From the NCBI RefSeq assembly GCF_002214605.1, contig NZ_CP015193.1, positions 476,978 to 540,977 of the forward strand: 64,000 nt of DNA, written 5' to 3'. Both the position numbers and the translations under genes were made by a program. The stretch comes from Thermococcus chitonophagus (lineage in GTDB: Archaea; Methanobacteriota_B; Thermococci; Thermococcales; Thermococcaceae). Below are positions 8,674 through 17,658 of the stretch, in pieces; the stretch's first letter is position 1, and each line of letters begins with the position of its first letter. Under the pieces are notes generated by a model. The model was not told the DNA's origin. It worked only from the letters and a program-made list of their open reading frames with translations, and made no database searches.

Positions 8674-9506
8674 ATGTTCCGAGTTTTAGTTCTTATAATC
8701 TCACATGTCAGAACCTTTACACTTCAATTGCCAATGCTTCTGGGAAGGAACGTATGCAAGACAACTCTCGTAAAAGTTCTTCTCAATGAAATAGACAATT
8801 CCGGCGTTTACATAGATGCAAGAAAGCTCTGGAATGCCCACGCGAATATGTCACTAAACGTTATAAAAATAGAATCCCTTGATGCAAGAAAAAGGTATGC
8901 GCTCGTTATGAGACTTTTTCGTTCGCTGAGGAGTGTGACAATTGCAGGTTCGGGCGTAGGGTTCAAAGACAAGAACATTGACCTTATAGACGTTCTTGAT
9001 GACATCGAAAACAGTGGAGAAAGGAGAGTGATATTTTTGATGAGGCGCAATATCTCCGCGGATAAAGTATTGCGGTACCTCAAAGAAGGGTTTGCGGAAG
9101 TTGGAATGAGCGTGCCAGACGAGGAAATAGAAGATGCTGTCGAAGTACTTGATGGTATTGTTGGATGGCTCAGGGAGTATGGTTGGCTACGCTATCGCGG
9201 AAAAACACATAGTAGTGCAATAGATGAGATATTCCAAAAAGCAAGGGAGGACATAATAGATGAGCTCTCAAGATACTCATCAAGATATCTCAGGATAACA
9301 ATGGCAATTTCAGAAGGTTACAATACATGGTCGGCAATAAAGGCTTATCTTGAAAGGATTGAAGGGAAAAGGATAGACAAGAAAACATTATATACTGCAT
9401 ATACTGCAATGTAAAAACTTAATCGAATATTGAGAAATGATGCGATGAGTACAATCTCATCGACCCAGTAATCGAGAGGGTGCTAAGGTATACAGGAAGA
9501 AAATAA
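8674..9506 (+). pseudogene. Decayed archaeal P-loop ATPase (ATPase_2 type)
   Basis: The frame 8674-9414 keeps pieces of the family also seen at 37454-38513: LNEIDNSGVYIDARKLW after the P-loop, then GFAEVGMSVPDEEIEDAVEVL, LDGIVGWLREYGW and a C-terminal helical region. The P-loop itself is damaged (LGRNVCKTT where LGIRRIGKSS is expected). The Walker B region is interrupted: VIFLM runs straight into RRNISADKV, so roughly 90 codons are missing. The frame then stops at 9412-9414, while the expected tail YNLIDPVIERVLRYTGRK continues in another frame to the TAA at 9504-9506. This is therefore a deleted, frameshifted gene and the 246-residue product is unlikely to work. Confidence 0.75.
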
Positions 9507-9558
9507 AAACCCGAACTTAAGTGGAAGATTGTTCATTAATTAATAGCTTTTGGCTTTC

Positions 9559-9970
9559 TTATGGTATAACTTTAAGAAACTTAACTCGTTTAAAATCCTC
9601 GTCGAAGGTTGCTATATTCTTTATTCCATAGTGCCCGCAAGTTATTGCAATTAATGCATCATTGGGTAAGAGTTTGTACTTTTTCATTACTTCTCTCCAT
9701 TCACCGACCTCTTGATAGTCGGGCAAGATTGTAATACCCCTATCTTCAAGTAACCCAAATATAACTTTAGATAAACTTTCTTAAATCAAAAGAGCTCTTT
9801 ATCCTATATCTCTTTTCAGCGAGCTTCCTAATAACAACATAAACGAGCTCATCCAGAACAGTAAATGATGTAACAAGTTCATAAGGCATCTCAATGATCT
9901 TTTTTGCTCTTGGACTGAGTTCGGTTTCAAAGAGAAAATTGTAAAATATGTTCGTATCGACGAATATCAC
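9559..9970 (-). pseudogene. Frameshifted PIN-domain (VapC-type) toxin
   Basis: GTG 9970 starts a PIN ribonuclease (VDTNIFYNF, with the first catalytic Asp, and VLDELVYVV with the conserved Glu). It runs into a stop after SFDLRKFI at about 9767. One base out of register, the missing half continues perfectly: LSKVIFGLLEDRGITILP, LLPNDALIAITCGHYG (third acidic residue) and IATFDEDFKRVKF (fourth), ending at TAA 9559-9561. One lost base near 9770-9785 explains the break. The start overlaps the antitoxin stop (GTGA). Without the second half the metal site is incomplete, so the toxin is most likely inactive. Confidence 0.8.
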
Positions 9971-10149
9971 ATCTGAACCTCCTCTTCTAATTCTTTTAAT
10001 TCTTTTGCAGAAGCTTTTCCGAATACCCCATAATACTTGGATACATCTAATTCAATTTTTATTTTGACTTTTTGGCCATCTTTTAGATTCACTTTCTTTA
10101 AGGGCTTAAAGACGCCACCTTCATAGACAGCCTCAACAACGATTGGCAT
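9967..10149 (-). CDS. AF2212-type (DUF104) antitoxin
   Basis: A 60-residue protein, [20 protein letters not shown] then [13 protein letters not shown], is the DUF104 beta-barrel that pairs with PIN toxins in archaea. The C-terminal helix ([16 protein letters not shown]) is the expected toxin-binding tail. ATG 10149 is preceded by GGTGGGAGGG; the longer frame from 10161 would bury that site in the coding region. It is translationally coupled to the broken PIN gene, so an intact antitoxin remains beside a dead toxin. TATA-like AATTTAAATT lies at about 10181-10190 on the minus strand. Confidence 0.85.
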   Translation of the reverse strand: MPIVVEAVYEGGVFKPLKKVNLKDGQKVKIKIELDVSKYYGVFGKASAKELKELEEEVQM

Positions 10150-10356
10150 CCCTCCCACCACATATATCCTTATAAGCTCTCAATTTAAATTTCTCGATTA
10201 CCATCTCAGCTTTCATTGTATATAAATACTGGGTTGCTTTTTTTCTTTTAGGAGTAATCATCTCGTGCCTTATTGTGGTCAATTAAAACCCTAGTATTGT
10301 TCAAGTTGTTAGTTAATCAAGCTTTAATTGAAACCTCACAAAGCACCTACACAAAT

Positions 10357-10370
10357 CATTTTTAAACATA
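10357..10370 (+). promoter_or_regulatory. TATA box for the flippase-glycosyltransferase operon
   Basis: CATTTTTAAACATA lies about 33-46 bases before ATG 10403, a normal spacing for a Thermococcales promoter with a short leader. GGGAGGAG (10390-10397) follows as ribosome site. The downstream genes to 13444 overlap and should share this promoter. The 200 bases upstream hold no gene that I can see. Confidence 0.5.
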
Positions 10371-10402
10371 ATCATTAAAAGGAGTAATTGGGAGGAGCGC
10401 GC

Positions 10403-11686
10403 ATGCGCAGAGGGGCAGCGGCGTTCATCAACACACTCTTGCACCACGACGTCTACAAGGATGTTGCAATAATGACGGGAGCAGTCATGGTATCCAATGT
10501 TCTCAACTATTTCTACCAACTGTTTGCGGGAAGATTTTTAACTCCCTCCCAGTATGGGGAGCTGTTTAGCTTGCTTTCCTTGTTGTATATATTCTCGGTG
10601 TTTTCCCAGACAATCAACACTTCTGTAACAAAGTTCACGACTAGGTACTCAACCACGGGAGATTATGGAAAAGTTAAAGGTCTTATAATTGGATTTACTA
10701 AGCACGTCTTGATTTTAGGTATTGTTATTTATATATCCATACTGTTAGCTTCTCCATGGATACTCAATTTCCTGAAGATAGATAATAGTCTGTACCTTGT
10801 AGTGCTGTTTGCATCTCTCCCCCTGAGTTTTCTCCTTCCCGTTTATCAAGGAGTTTTGAGGGGCCTACAGAGGTTTATCTCTTTAGGCCTTAGCGTGGTT
10901 TCTTGGTCCTTCATTAAGTTTGTAGGGGGTATAGGGCTTATAATCTTTGGATACGGGGTTTTGGGCGGTATTTTTGGCATTTTACTGGCCAACGTTGGTG
11001 CCCTGATAATAACCTTAGCATTCCTTAAGGATATCCTGGGATGGAAAAGTGAGAAGGTTGATGTTCCAGAGATCTTAAGTTACGGCACATTCACTTTCTT
11101 GGTTCTTCTAGCCTATACAGTAATGTGGAACCTTGACGTGATAATGGCCAAGCACTACTTCTCCCCCACAGTTGCTGGAGAATATTCAGCCCTTTCAGTC
11201 CTCGGCAAAATTATCCTCTTTGCCCCAGGAGCTGTCGGCATGGTTATATTCCCTAAAGCGGCGGAGAGGTTCGAGAACGGGGGCGATCACTTCAAGATTT
11301 TGGTAAGGGGACTTGGAATAGTCCTGCTTATCTCCGGAGGGGCCGTTGTTGCTTATGCTCTATTTCCGTCTTTCATAATAAGGCTGATTTATGGAGCGAA
11401 GTACCTCTCGATCTCGGGCTACCTGTGGCTGTATGGTCTGGGGATGATGTTTCTGTCTATGGTCAACGTTTTGTTCAACTACCTGCTCTCCATAAGGAAA
11501 TCGTGGCTTACTTTACTGGCTTTAATCCTCGGGGTTGCCGTGGAGATCGCTGGTATATCCTACACTAGAACATTCATTGGAATAATCCGAGCTGTAATCC
11601 TTGCAAGTGCAGTAGCCTTTGCGGTTTTAATCTTAGATGCATGGGGGCTGAGGCATGAAGGTGTCAGTGCTGATGCCAGCGTATAA
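10403..11686 (+). CDS. Wzx-type polysaccharide / lipid-linked oligosaccharide flippase
   Basis: A 427-residue membrane protein of the MOP/polysaccharide-transport superfamily with about 12-14 hydrophobic segments. It is predicted to turn a lipid-linked glycan across the membrane to the outer face, where AglB or a polymer-building enzyme acts. Family signs are GRFLTPSQYGELFSLLSLL, ISTRYSTTGDYG-like polar loop, VYQGVLRGLQRF and VIFPKAAERFE. ATG 10403 is 6 bases after GGGAGGAG. The stop lies 32 bases inside the next gene. It is the only flippase in the window, so it is the likely export step of the glycan cluster. Confidence 0.88.
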   Translation: MRRGAAAFINTLLHHDVYKDVAIMTGAVMVSNVLNYFYQLFAGRFLTPSQYGELFSLLSLLYIFSVFSQTINTSVTKFTTRYSTTGDYGKVKGLIIGFTKHVLILGIVIYISILLASPWILNFLKIDNSLYLVVLFASLPLSFLLPVYQGVLRGLQRFISLGLSVVSWSFIKFVGGIGLIIFGYGVLGGIFGILLANVGALIITLAFLKDILGWKSEKVDVPEILSYGTFTFLVLLAYTVMWNLDVIMAKHYFSPTVAGEYSALSVLGKIILFAPGAVGMVIFPKAAERFENGGDHFKILVRGLGIVLLISGGAVVAYALFPSFIIRLIYGAKYLSISGYLWLYGLGMMFLSMVNVLFNYLLSIRKSWLTLLALILGVAVEIAGISYTRTFIGIIRAVILASAVAFAVLILDAWGLRHEGVSADASV

Positions 11687-12377
11687 CGAGGAGAAGTTTC
11701 TTGAGATGGCAGTTAGGGAGACGATGAAGGAGATTAGTGGGTTAGACTATGAGATAGTCGTTATTAACGATGGCTCCACGGATAGAACCGGGGAAATTGC
11801 TAGGGAGCTCGCGAGGAGGTATAGGAGAGTTAAGGTCGTTGACTATTACAACAACCATGGGAAGGGCTTTGCGCTCAAGAAGGGCTTTGAAGAGAGTAGT
11901 GGAGATATAGTGGTGTTCTATGACGCTGATTTGGACATTCCTCCTTCCCAGATACCTAGGTTTATTAACGTTCTGCTAAGTGGATACGATGTGGTTATTG
12001 GATCTAAGTATGTTCCTGGGGCTAGGGTTAAGTATTCTGAGAGAAGGAGGTTCCTTAGCGTAGTATACAGGAACATGGTCAAGTTCTTGGTTGGTCTTAA
12101 CGTTAGCGATAGTCAGGTTGGCTTGAAGGTGTTCAGGAGGGAGGTTCTAGAGGACGTGTTTCCCAGGGTTCTCGTTAAGAAGTACGCCTTTGACGTTGAG
12201 CTCTTGACCGTTGTAAGTATGTTGGGATACAGAATAAAGGAGATGCCCGTAAGGATAGAGCACAAAGAATTTGATTCGAATATCAACCTTGAATCTGTGT
12301 TTAATATGTTTGTTGATACTATTGCTATCTTTTACAGGAAGAACATCCTGCACTATTACAATGGGGGGAGAAGATGA
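11655..12377 (+). CDS. GT2 glycosyltransferase, dolichol-phosphate sugar synthase type
   Basis: A 240-residue GT-A protein: VSVLMPAYNEEKFL, VVINDGSTDRTGEIA (nucleotide-sugar Asp), NHGKGFALKKGFEES, VFYDADLDIPPSQI (DxD-type metal site) and DSQVGLKVFRREVL. This pattern is that of enzymes loading mannose or glucose onto dolichol/polyprenyl phosphate. There is no membrane tail, unlike the paralogue at 25049-26164. ATG 11655 lies inside the end of the flippase gene and the stop overlaps the next start (ATGA), so it is translated from one operon. Confidence 0.9.
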   Translation: MKVSVLMPAYNEEKFLEMAVRETMKEISGLDYEIVVINDGSTDRTGEIARELARRYRRVKVVDYYNNHGKGFALKKGFEESSGDIVVFYDADLDIPPSQIPRFINVLLSGYDVVIGSKYVPGARVKYSERRRFLSVVYRNMVKFLVGLNVSDSQVGLKVFRREVLEDVFPRVLVKKYAFDVELLTVVSMLGYRIKEMPVRIEHKEFDSNINLESVFNMFVDTIAIFYRKNILHYYNGGRR

Positions 12378-13444
12378 GGATTCTATGGTTAAACTGGAAG
12401 GATATAAAGCATCCCGAGGCAGGAGGGGCTGAAGTCTACACTCACGAAATTGCAAAGCGGTTAGTGAAGAGGGGGTTTGAAATTACCCTTTTTACTTCAC
12501 ATTTTGAAGGAGCTAAGGAAAGGGAAGAAATGGACGGTATTGAGATCGTTAGGAAAGGAAAAATCGTTGGGGTGTTTGATACAGTCTATGCTCATGCTAA
12601 GAAGTTTTATAGGGATCATAGGAATGAGTTTGATCTCGTTATAGATGAGATAAATACAAGACCTTTCATGACACCCAAATATGTTGATAAGCCAGTAGTG
12701 GCACTGATCCACCAGTTGGCCGTTGAATTCTGGGATTACAAGACTAGGTTTCCTGTAAATGTTATTGGGAAGTACATATTGGAGCCATATTGGCTGAAGC
12801 ATTATCGAAGTATAAAGACGATAACTGTTTCAGAATCCACAAAGAGAGATTTGATGAGATTGGAGTTTAGGGATGTTCATGTGGTTTATAATGGGCTTGG
12901 GAAAGAAGTCCTGGATAAAGTTCCCAAAAAGGAGAAGGAATTTACCGCAATATTTGTAGGTAGGTTAACCCCAACTAAAAAGCCCGAAGATGCCATAAAA
13001 GCTTTTTTAGAATTTGGAGAAGGGCGGCTATGGATAGTGGGGAGGGGAGAGTTAATGGAAAAACTTAAAAGGCAATATAACAGGGAAAATATTGAATTTA
13101 AGGGTTTTGTTACTGAAAGAGAGAAATTGGAGCTAATGAAGAGAGCTTATGTAATTTTAGTCCCAGGGATACGGGAAGGGTGGGGAAGGGTCGTGATAGA
13201 AGCTAATGCCATGGGAACCCCAGCGATAGGGTATAACGTTCCTGGGCTGAGGGACTCAATAAGACACGGTTACAATGGGTTGCTGTGTGAGCCTAATCCT
13301 AAGGCAATGGGTGAGGTTCTTGAAAGATTGTATAGTGATGGAAAGCTTGGGAGAAGGTTAAGTGGGAATGCCTTGGAATGGGCTAAGAGGTTCAATTGGG
13401 ATGATAGCTCACGACAATTTGAAAAGATATTAGGGGGTACGTAG
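12374..13444 (+). CDS. GT4-family glycosyltransferase
   Basis: A 356-residue GT-B enzyme. Seen: WKDIKHPEAGGAEVYTHEIA (acceptor loop), FDLVIDEINTRPF, VALIHQLAVEFWDY, TVSESTKRDL, VVYNGLGKE, AIFVGRLTPTKKPEDA, LWIVGRGEL and GIREGWGRVVIEANAMG (donor EX7E). It starts with the ATGA overlap on the previous gene and stops directly before the small gene at 13445. The PEAGGAE loop is the group in which the glycan is usually built on a lipid carrier. Confidence 0.88.
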   Translation: MRILWLNWKDIKHPEAGGAEVYTHEIAKRLVKRGFEITLFTSHFEGAKEREEMDGIEIVRKGKIVGVFDTVYAHAKKFYRDHRNEFDLVIDEINTRPFMTPKYVDKPVVALIHQLAVEFWDYKTRFPVNVIGKYILEPYWLKHYRSIKTITVSESTKRDLMRLEFRDVHVVYNGLGKEVLDKVPKKEKEFTAIFVGRLTPTKKPEDAIKAFLEFGEGRLWIVGRGELMEKLKRQYNRENIEFKGFVTEREKLELMKRAYVILVPGIREGWGRVVIEANAMGTPAIGYNVPGLRDSIRHGYNGLLCEPNPKAMGEVLERLYSDGKLGRRLSGNALEWAKRFNWDDSSRQFEKILGGT

Positions 13445-13810
13445 ATGATAGAAACACTCGAAGCTATTGAAGTTATTGAAGGGATTATTCACGTTCTCCA
13501 GCAAGCAGAAATGCCCTCTGGCATACGTATTGAGAACTCTAAACATATTACAGTGAGAGATAATGTGTTGATAAACTGTGGTATTGATGTTAAGAATTCA
13601 GAAGAAATCGATGTCTTTGCCAACATGATAGATGATGAAACACGAAGGGAGATTATAAGATTGCTTTATGAGCTCATGGCTTTAGTGAAATATAATCCGC
13701 AAGATAAAACTGAAATACGAGGGACATTAGACAAACTTAAGCAAATTGCTGAGCCTATTTATTATCTACTTGTATCCATTAATGAGCTAAAGAGTATTGT
13801 GGGGCTGTAA
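13445..13810 (+). CDS. Small unknown protein with beta-helix-like repeats and a helical tail
   Basis: I do not recognise a named family. The 121-residue protein starts one base after the upstream stop and is followed directly by a GT2 gene, so it is part of the glycan operon. Residues about 1-22 form an acidic helix (EAIEVIEGIIHVLQQA). Residues about 25-60 read as three short parallel beta-helix turns (GIRIENSKHITVRDN, VLINCGIDVKNSEEIDV). The last 55 residues are helical and charged (DDETRREIIRLLYELMALV). It has no signal peptide or membrane segment. It marks the start of the A+T-rich section. Confidence 0.65.
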   Translation: MIETLEAIEVIEGIIHVLQQAEMPSGIRIENSKHITVRDNVLINCGIDVKNSEEIDVFANMIDDETRREIIRLLYELMALVKYNPQDKTEIRGTLDKLKQIAEPIYYLLVSINELKSIVGL

Positions 13811-13811
13811 T

Positions 13812-14738
13812 ATGAACACGCAACCTTTGGTTTCAGTAATTGTTCCCACTTATAAACGAAAAGATAAACTGAGAAGATTACTTGAATCTCTGCTTGAAAG
13901 TGACTATCCCAAGGATAAACTGGAAATAATTGTTGTAGTTGATGCTGATGGGGAGGATTATGGAGATCTAATAAAAGAGTTTCCTAGAGTTAGGTTCATC
14001 TTTAATAAGGAGGAAAAATTCGTTGCCGAAAGTAGGAATGTCGGTATTAGAAATTCACATGGCGATTATATCTTTGTAATTGATGATGACAATATTGTTG
14101 ACAGAAGATGTATATCAGAGCTTGTAAAATTTATGGAGAATAATCCAAGAGTTGGTATAGCTGGCCCAATTATGTATTATTATAAAGACCCTCATCGGAT
14201 ATGGTGTGCTGGTATAAAACGAAATTACTACACATCATTAACTAGATTTATCGGAAGAGGTGAAATTGATATGGGACAGTTCTCTGAACCCTTACTCTCA
14301 GAGGACTTTCCAAATGCATTTATGATAAGGAGAGAAGTCATTGATAAAATTGGATATTTTGACAGCAAAAATTTCCCAATACATTATGAAGAGGCAGATT
14401 TTTGCAGGAGGGCATCGATTGCGGGATATGAAATTTACACTGTACCGACTGCAAAAGTTTGGCATGATGTACCTTTGCCTGAAGAGATAAAGGAGAAGGC
14501 TAGATTTTTCCACGTACATAATGAAATTAGAGCGTATTATGCAGGTCGTAATAGGGTTATTTTCCATAAAAAATATTCAAAAAGACATCAACTCTTAGTA
14601 TTTATTTTAATTTTTAATTGGATAATTACCGCATATTACTTGATGGTTATTTTGTTTGGATATAATAAACGATTTAAGACTAAGTTGAGATTGGCGTATT
14701 ATTATTTACGTGGTATAGTGGAGGGATTAAAATGGTAA
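13812..14738 (+). CDS. GT2 glycosyltransferase with C-terminal membrane segment
   Basis: A 308-residue GT-A inverting glycosyltransferase: VSVIVPTYKRKDKLRRLLESL, IIVVVDADGEDYG, FVAESRNVGIRNSHGDY, FVIDDDNIVDRR (DxD metal site) and HYEEADFCRRASIAGY, where the acidic pair holds the catalytic base. A hydrophobic segment near residue 265 (LLVFILIFNWIITAYYL) anchors it to the membrane. ATG 13812 gives the normal start; TTG 13797 upstream would add four residues inside the previous gene. Rhamnosyl/glucosyl transferases of polysaccharide clusters are the closest type. Confidence 0.87.
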   Translation: MNTQPLVSVIVPTYKRKDKLRRLLESLLESDYPKDKLEIIVVVDADGEDYGDLIKEFPRVRFIFNKEEKFVAESRNVGIRNSHGDYIFVIDDDNIVDRRCISELVKFMENNPRVGIAGPIMYYYKDPHRIWCAGIKRNYYTSLTRFIGRGEIDMGQFSEPLLSEDFPNAFMIRREVIDKIGYFDSKNFPIHYEEADFCRRASIAGYEIYTVPTAKVWHDVPLPEEIKEKARFFHVHNEIRAYYAGRNRVIFHKKYSKRHQLLVFILIFNWIITAYYLMVILFGYNKRFKTKLRLAYYYLRGIVEGLKW

Positions 14739-15928
14739 AGAATAAACTCTGTATAGTTTCGAAATATTCCCCCGAGAGAGAAGGAGGTGTAGAAGAAGTA
14801 GTTAGGCAGCATGTTGGAATGCTGTCTAAATTAGAGTGGGAGAGTATAACGGTCTTTTATATGACCTATAACAAAAATGAAAAACCCAATGAAACGGACA
14901 AAAATGGAACTAAAATTATCTATAGGCCAATCTGGGTACCCCCTCTAAAACTGCTTGACATAATAGTATACAATTTTCTAGTTGGATTTTCTGCTTATTT
15001 TGGAAAGTATGATGTAGTACACTCTCATGCTGAATGTGGTTTTGGTTACTCTTTATTTGTATTGCTCTTGGGAAAGAAGGCCAAGTGGATTCATACATAT
15101 CATGGTGTTTGGTTTAGGGTCATTAGTATTCATTTGGCCTTTAAGAGTTCGTTAGTTTATAGATTAATATTAAAGTTAGCTAATTTTATACTATCTCTAT
15201 ATGAGAGTGTTCCTGGCCACTTAAGTGATCTCGTGACTGTTGTTTCACCTAATGTTAAAAAAGACATTATAGAATATTACAACATAAGAAACAATATAGT
15301 AGTTTTGCCAAATAGTTTTGACAAAAAATTTCTTGAAATTGGGAGAGTTAAAAGCAAGGAGAAATCCCGTAAAATGCTTAAATTAGAAAATTCATCTTAT
15401 TACATCTTATATATAGGAAGGGACATATATACAAAAGGGTTAGACATAGCATTGGAAATTTTGAGTACTCTCTCGGAGATAACGCTTCCTAAGAAAGTAA
15501 AGCTGTTAGCTCTAGCAAATGGGAGTAACATTCAAATACCCCCCAGATTGATAGAAAATATTGTTATAATGGAATATGTTCCTAAAAATCTAATGGTACA
15601 TATATATTCATCATGTGATGTCTTTATATTCCCTTCAAGGTATGATAGCTTTGGAATAGTAGCTCTCGAGGCCATTGCTACTGGACTCCCAGTTATAGTC
15701 TCCAATAGAGTTGGATTTATAGACTTTATTGGGACTACGAAAATACCAGTAGTTACAGTTGAAGATATTACCACTTGGATAAAGTATGTTAATGCATTTC
15801 TGACAAATAAGAAAATAGTAAAAAAATTTGTAGTTCATGGTGAGAAAGATGTTTTAAAAAAGTTTTCGAACAATGTTATTGGAGAAAAGTTGAGAAAAAT
15901 ATACATACTGCTACATTCTCAGAACTAA
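14732..15928 (+). CDS. GT4-family glycosyltransferase
   Basis: A 398-residue GT-B enzyme. Seen: YSPEREGGVEEVVRQHVGML (glycine loop), DVVHSHAECGFGYSL, WIHTYHGVWFR, VVLPNSFDKKF, ILYIGRDIYTKGLDIAL and CDVFIFPSRYDSFGIVALEA (donor site). ATG 14732 follows GGAGGG (14720-14725) by 6 bases and overlaps the upstream stop. Codon choice is strongly A/T at third positions, as in the genes on both sides. Acceptor and sugar are unknown. Confidence 0.86.
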   Translation: MVKNKLCIVSKYSPEREGGVEEVVRQHVGMLSKLEWESITVFYMTYNKNEKPNETDKNGTKIIYRPIWVPPLKLLDIIVYNFLVGFSAYFGKYDVVHSHAECGFGYSLFVLLLGKKAKWIHTYHGVWFRVISIHLAFKSSLVYRLILKLANFILSLYESVPGHLSDLVTVVSPNVKKDIIEYYNIRNNIVVLPNSFDKKFLEIGRVKSKEKSRKMLKLENSSYYILYIGRDIYTKGLDIALEILSTLSEITLPKKVKLLALANGSNIQIPPRLIENIVIMEYVPKNLMVHIYSSCDVFIFPSRYDSFGIVALEAIATGLPVIVSNRVGFIDFIGTTKIPVVTVEDITTWIKYVNAFLTNKKIVKKFVVHGEKDVLKKFSNNVIGEKLRKIYILLHSQN

Positions 15929-15943
15929 TCTGAGGGGATTAGA

Positions 15944-17653
15944 ATGATAATTGTTATCGATGGTCCAGATGGTAGTGGGAAGACAACAATTTCAAGACAA
16001 CTTCAGAAGGAGTTGAAATATGCAGGAATCAATGTAGGATATATGAAATTTGAGCTTAATATTGAAAATCTTTTAATTAGTGGTTTTATGTACAAGCTAT
16101 TTAAGAAGTTTTTCAAAACTTACAAGGAGGTGCACAAGAAGGAATATGGAAATGTGCTCCTTGGGAAGAAAGAGGCCTCGGTAGGATATTATGTTTTAAG
16201 TAACTTTATAATAGTTGACAAGGCCCTTACATCTATTTTTATAAAATTAAAAAATAAGAGGAAAACACTTATAGTCGATGCATATTTATATGATAATTTA
16301 GTTCCATTCTATTGTAGGGGGTTAGTATCGAAGAGAATTTATGAAACTATAATATCTCTCGGAAATATAATCAGGGGGGATATAGAGATAATTTTGGATG
16401 GGCCTTCAAAAAAATTATTTGAAAGAAGAAAAGGTATTGACTATGATTCTATTGAATTCGTTGAATGTAATAGGAGACACTTTAAAGATATTGCCCAAAG
16501 ACTTAATTCTCCAATAATATATGTCGATTCGCCGATTAATATGACTATAAAGAAAGTTCATAACGTGATATTAAAACAGTTGCCCGAATATAATCAGGAA
16601 GAGCATTTACTTCATATCCTCAGTGATCCATTTTTAGATATAGACGGAAGAAAAGATGAATTATTGAGTTTATTTGACTTTCAAAAGATCGATTGGGATA
16701 AAGTCATAAGTATTGCTGAAAAGCAAAAAATTCTATTACCTCTACTTCGGAATGTGATGTCGCTTCCTGTAGATGAAAAAATTAAATATAAGCTAGAGAG
16801 TGATTTAAATAAGGTTTTAAAATTAAGACATAAACGACTTGAATTAATAAAAGAAGTTGTAGATGTCTTTAATGAGAATAATATTAATTATGCTATTTTC
16901 AAATCGTTGCCTCCCTTCTTCTCGGAACTAGATTCAGATCTTGACATTCTAATAGATCCAGATGATATACCGAGGGCAATAGATGCTCTTAAGAGGGAAT
17001 CGTGGGTACCTACAGTGGTTGCTATTAAAAATAATAAGAGGATAATAGACCCAATTATACTTTTATATCCTAGTGTGGGATTGTATAAACATGGGTTTGA
17101 AATTGATTTTCATGACTTCGTACCATGGGGTAATTTTAGAATACTACGCAACGAAATTAAGGATATTTTAGAATATAAGAAAAAAGAGATAATGTCTGGT
17201 ATCGAGATGTATGTCCTTCCAAAGGAATATGAGCTTGTTTTTGTTATAGCCCATGCAATCTGTAAACATAGAAGAATAAATTTGTGGGATATTCATACAC
17301 TGAGGGGCCTTTTTAAGAAGAAATTAAACATTAAAAAAGTCAATTACATTCTTGAAAAATATAACATTAAGAATTTAATTAATCTTTTCCTGTATGTATA
17401 CAGGATAAAAAACATTTTCTATTGGAATGATGTTATTCCGAAAGCTTTCGATGAGTTAGAATCCTTATATACAAACTATAGCAGACAAGACTGGAGAAAA
17501 GTTGTTGTTAAATCAGAACTTAGTTTATCTACCTTTAAGCGCTTGTTGTCCTTGGTAGGGCTTGAGGATATTTATAATTTCTACAGGGAATTTACTCCAA
17601 TGGTAAGAAAACCAAAACTACTTTATGCTACATATAAAAATAAGTGGAGGTAA
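15944..17653 (+). CDS. Thymidylate-kinase-like / nucleotidyltransferase fusion protein
   Basis: Two unrelated domains are joined in 569 residues. Residues 1 to about 215 are a P-loop kinase of the thymidylate kinase fold (VIDGPDGSGKTT at 5-15, LIVDAYLYDNL in the DRY-like position, IEIILDGPSKKLFERRKG as lid). Residues about 280-480 look like the uncharacterised nucleotidyltransferase family NTP_transf_5: YAIFKSLPPFF, then DSDLDILID near 330-338 with the paired Asp metal ligands, and KHGFEIDFHDF with the third. The position in the middle of a glycan operon argues against a role in making dTMP. A kinase and transferase acting on a sugar, lipid or other small acceptor is an inference. ATG 15944 follows GAGGGGAT. 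Confidence 0.8.
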   Translation: MIIVIDGPDGSGKTTISRQLQKELKYAGINVGYMKFELNIENLLISGFMYKLFKKFFKTYKEVHKKEYGNVLLGKKEASVGYYVLSNFIIVDKALTSIFIKLKNKRKTLIVDAYLYDNLVPFYCRGLVSKRIYETIISLGNIIRGDIEIILDGPSKKLFERRKGIDYDSIEFVECNRRHFKDIAQRLNSPIIYVDSPINMTIKKVHNVILKQLPEYNQEEHLLHILSDPFLDIDGRKDELLSLFDFQKIDWDKVISIAEKQKILLPLLRNVMSLPVDEKIKYKLESDLNKVLKLRHKRLELIKEVVDVFNENNINYAIFKSLPPFFSELDSDLDILIDPDDIPRAIDALKRESWVPTVVAIKNNKRIIDPIILLYPSVGLYKHGFEIDFHDFVPWGNFRILRNEIKDILEYKKKEIMSGIEMYVLPKEYELVFVIAHAICKHRRINLWDIHTLRGLFKKKLNIKKVNYILEKYNIKNLINLFLYVYRIKNIFYWNDVIPKAFDELESLYTNYSRQDWRKVVVKSELSLSTFKRLLSLVGLEDIYNFYREFTPMVRKPKLLYATYKNKWR

Positions 17654-17658
17654 AAAAG

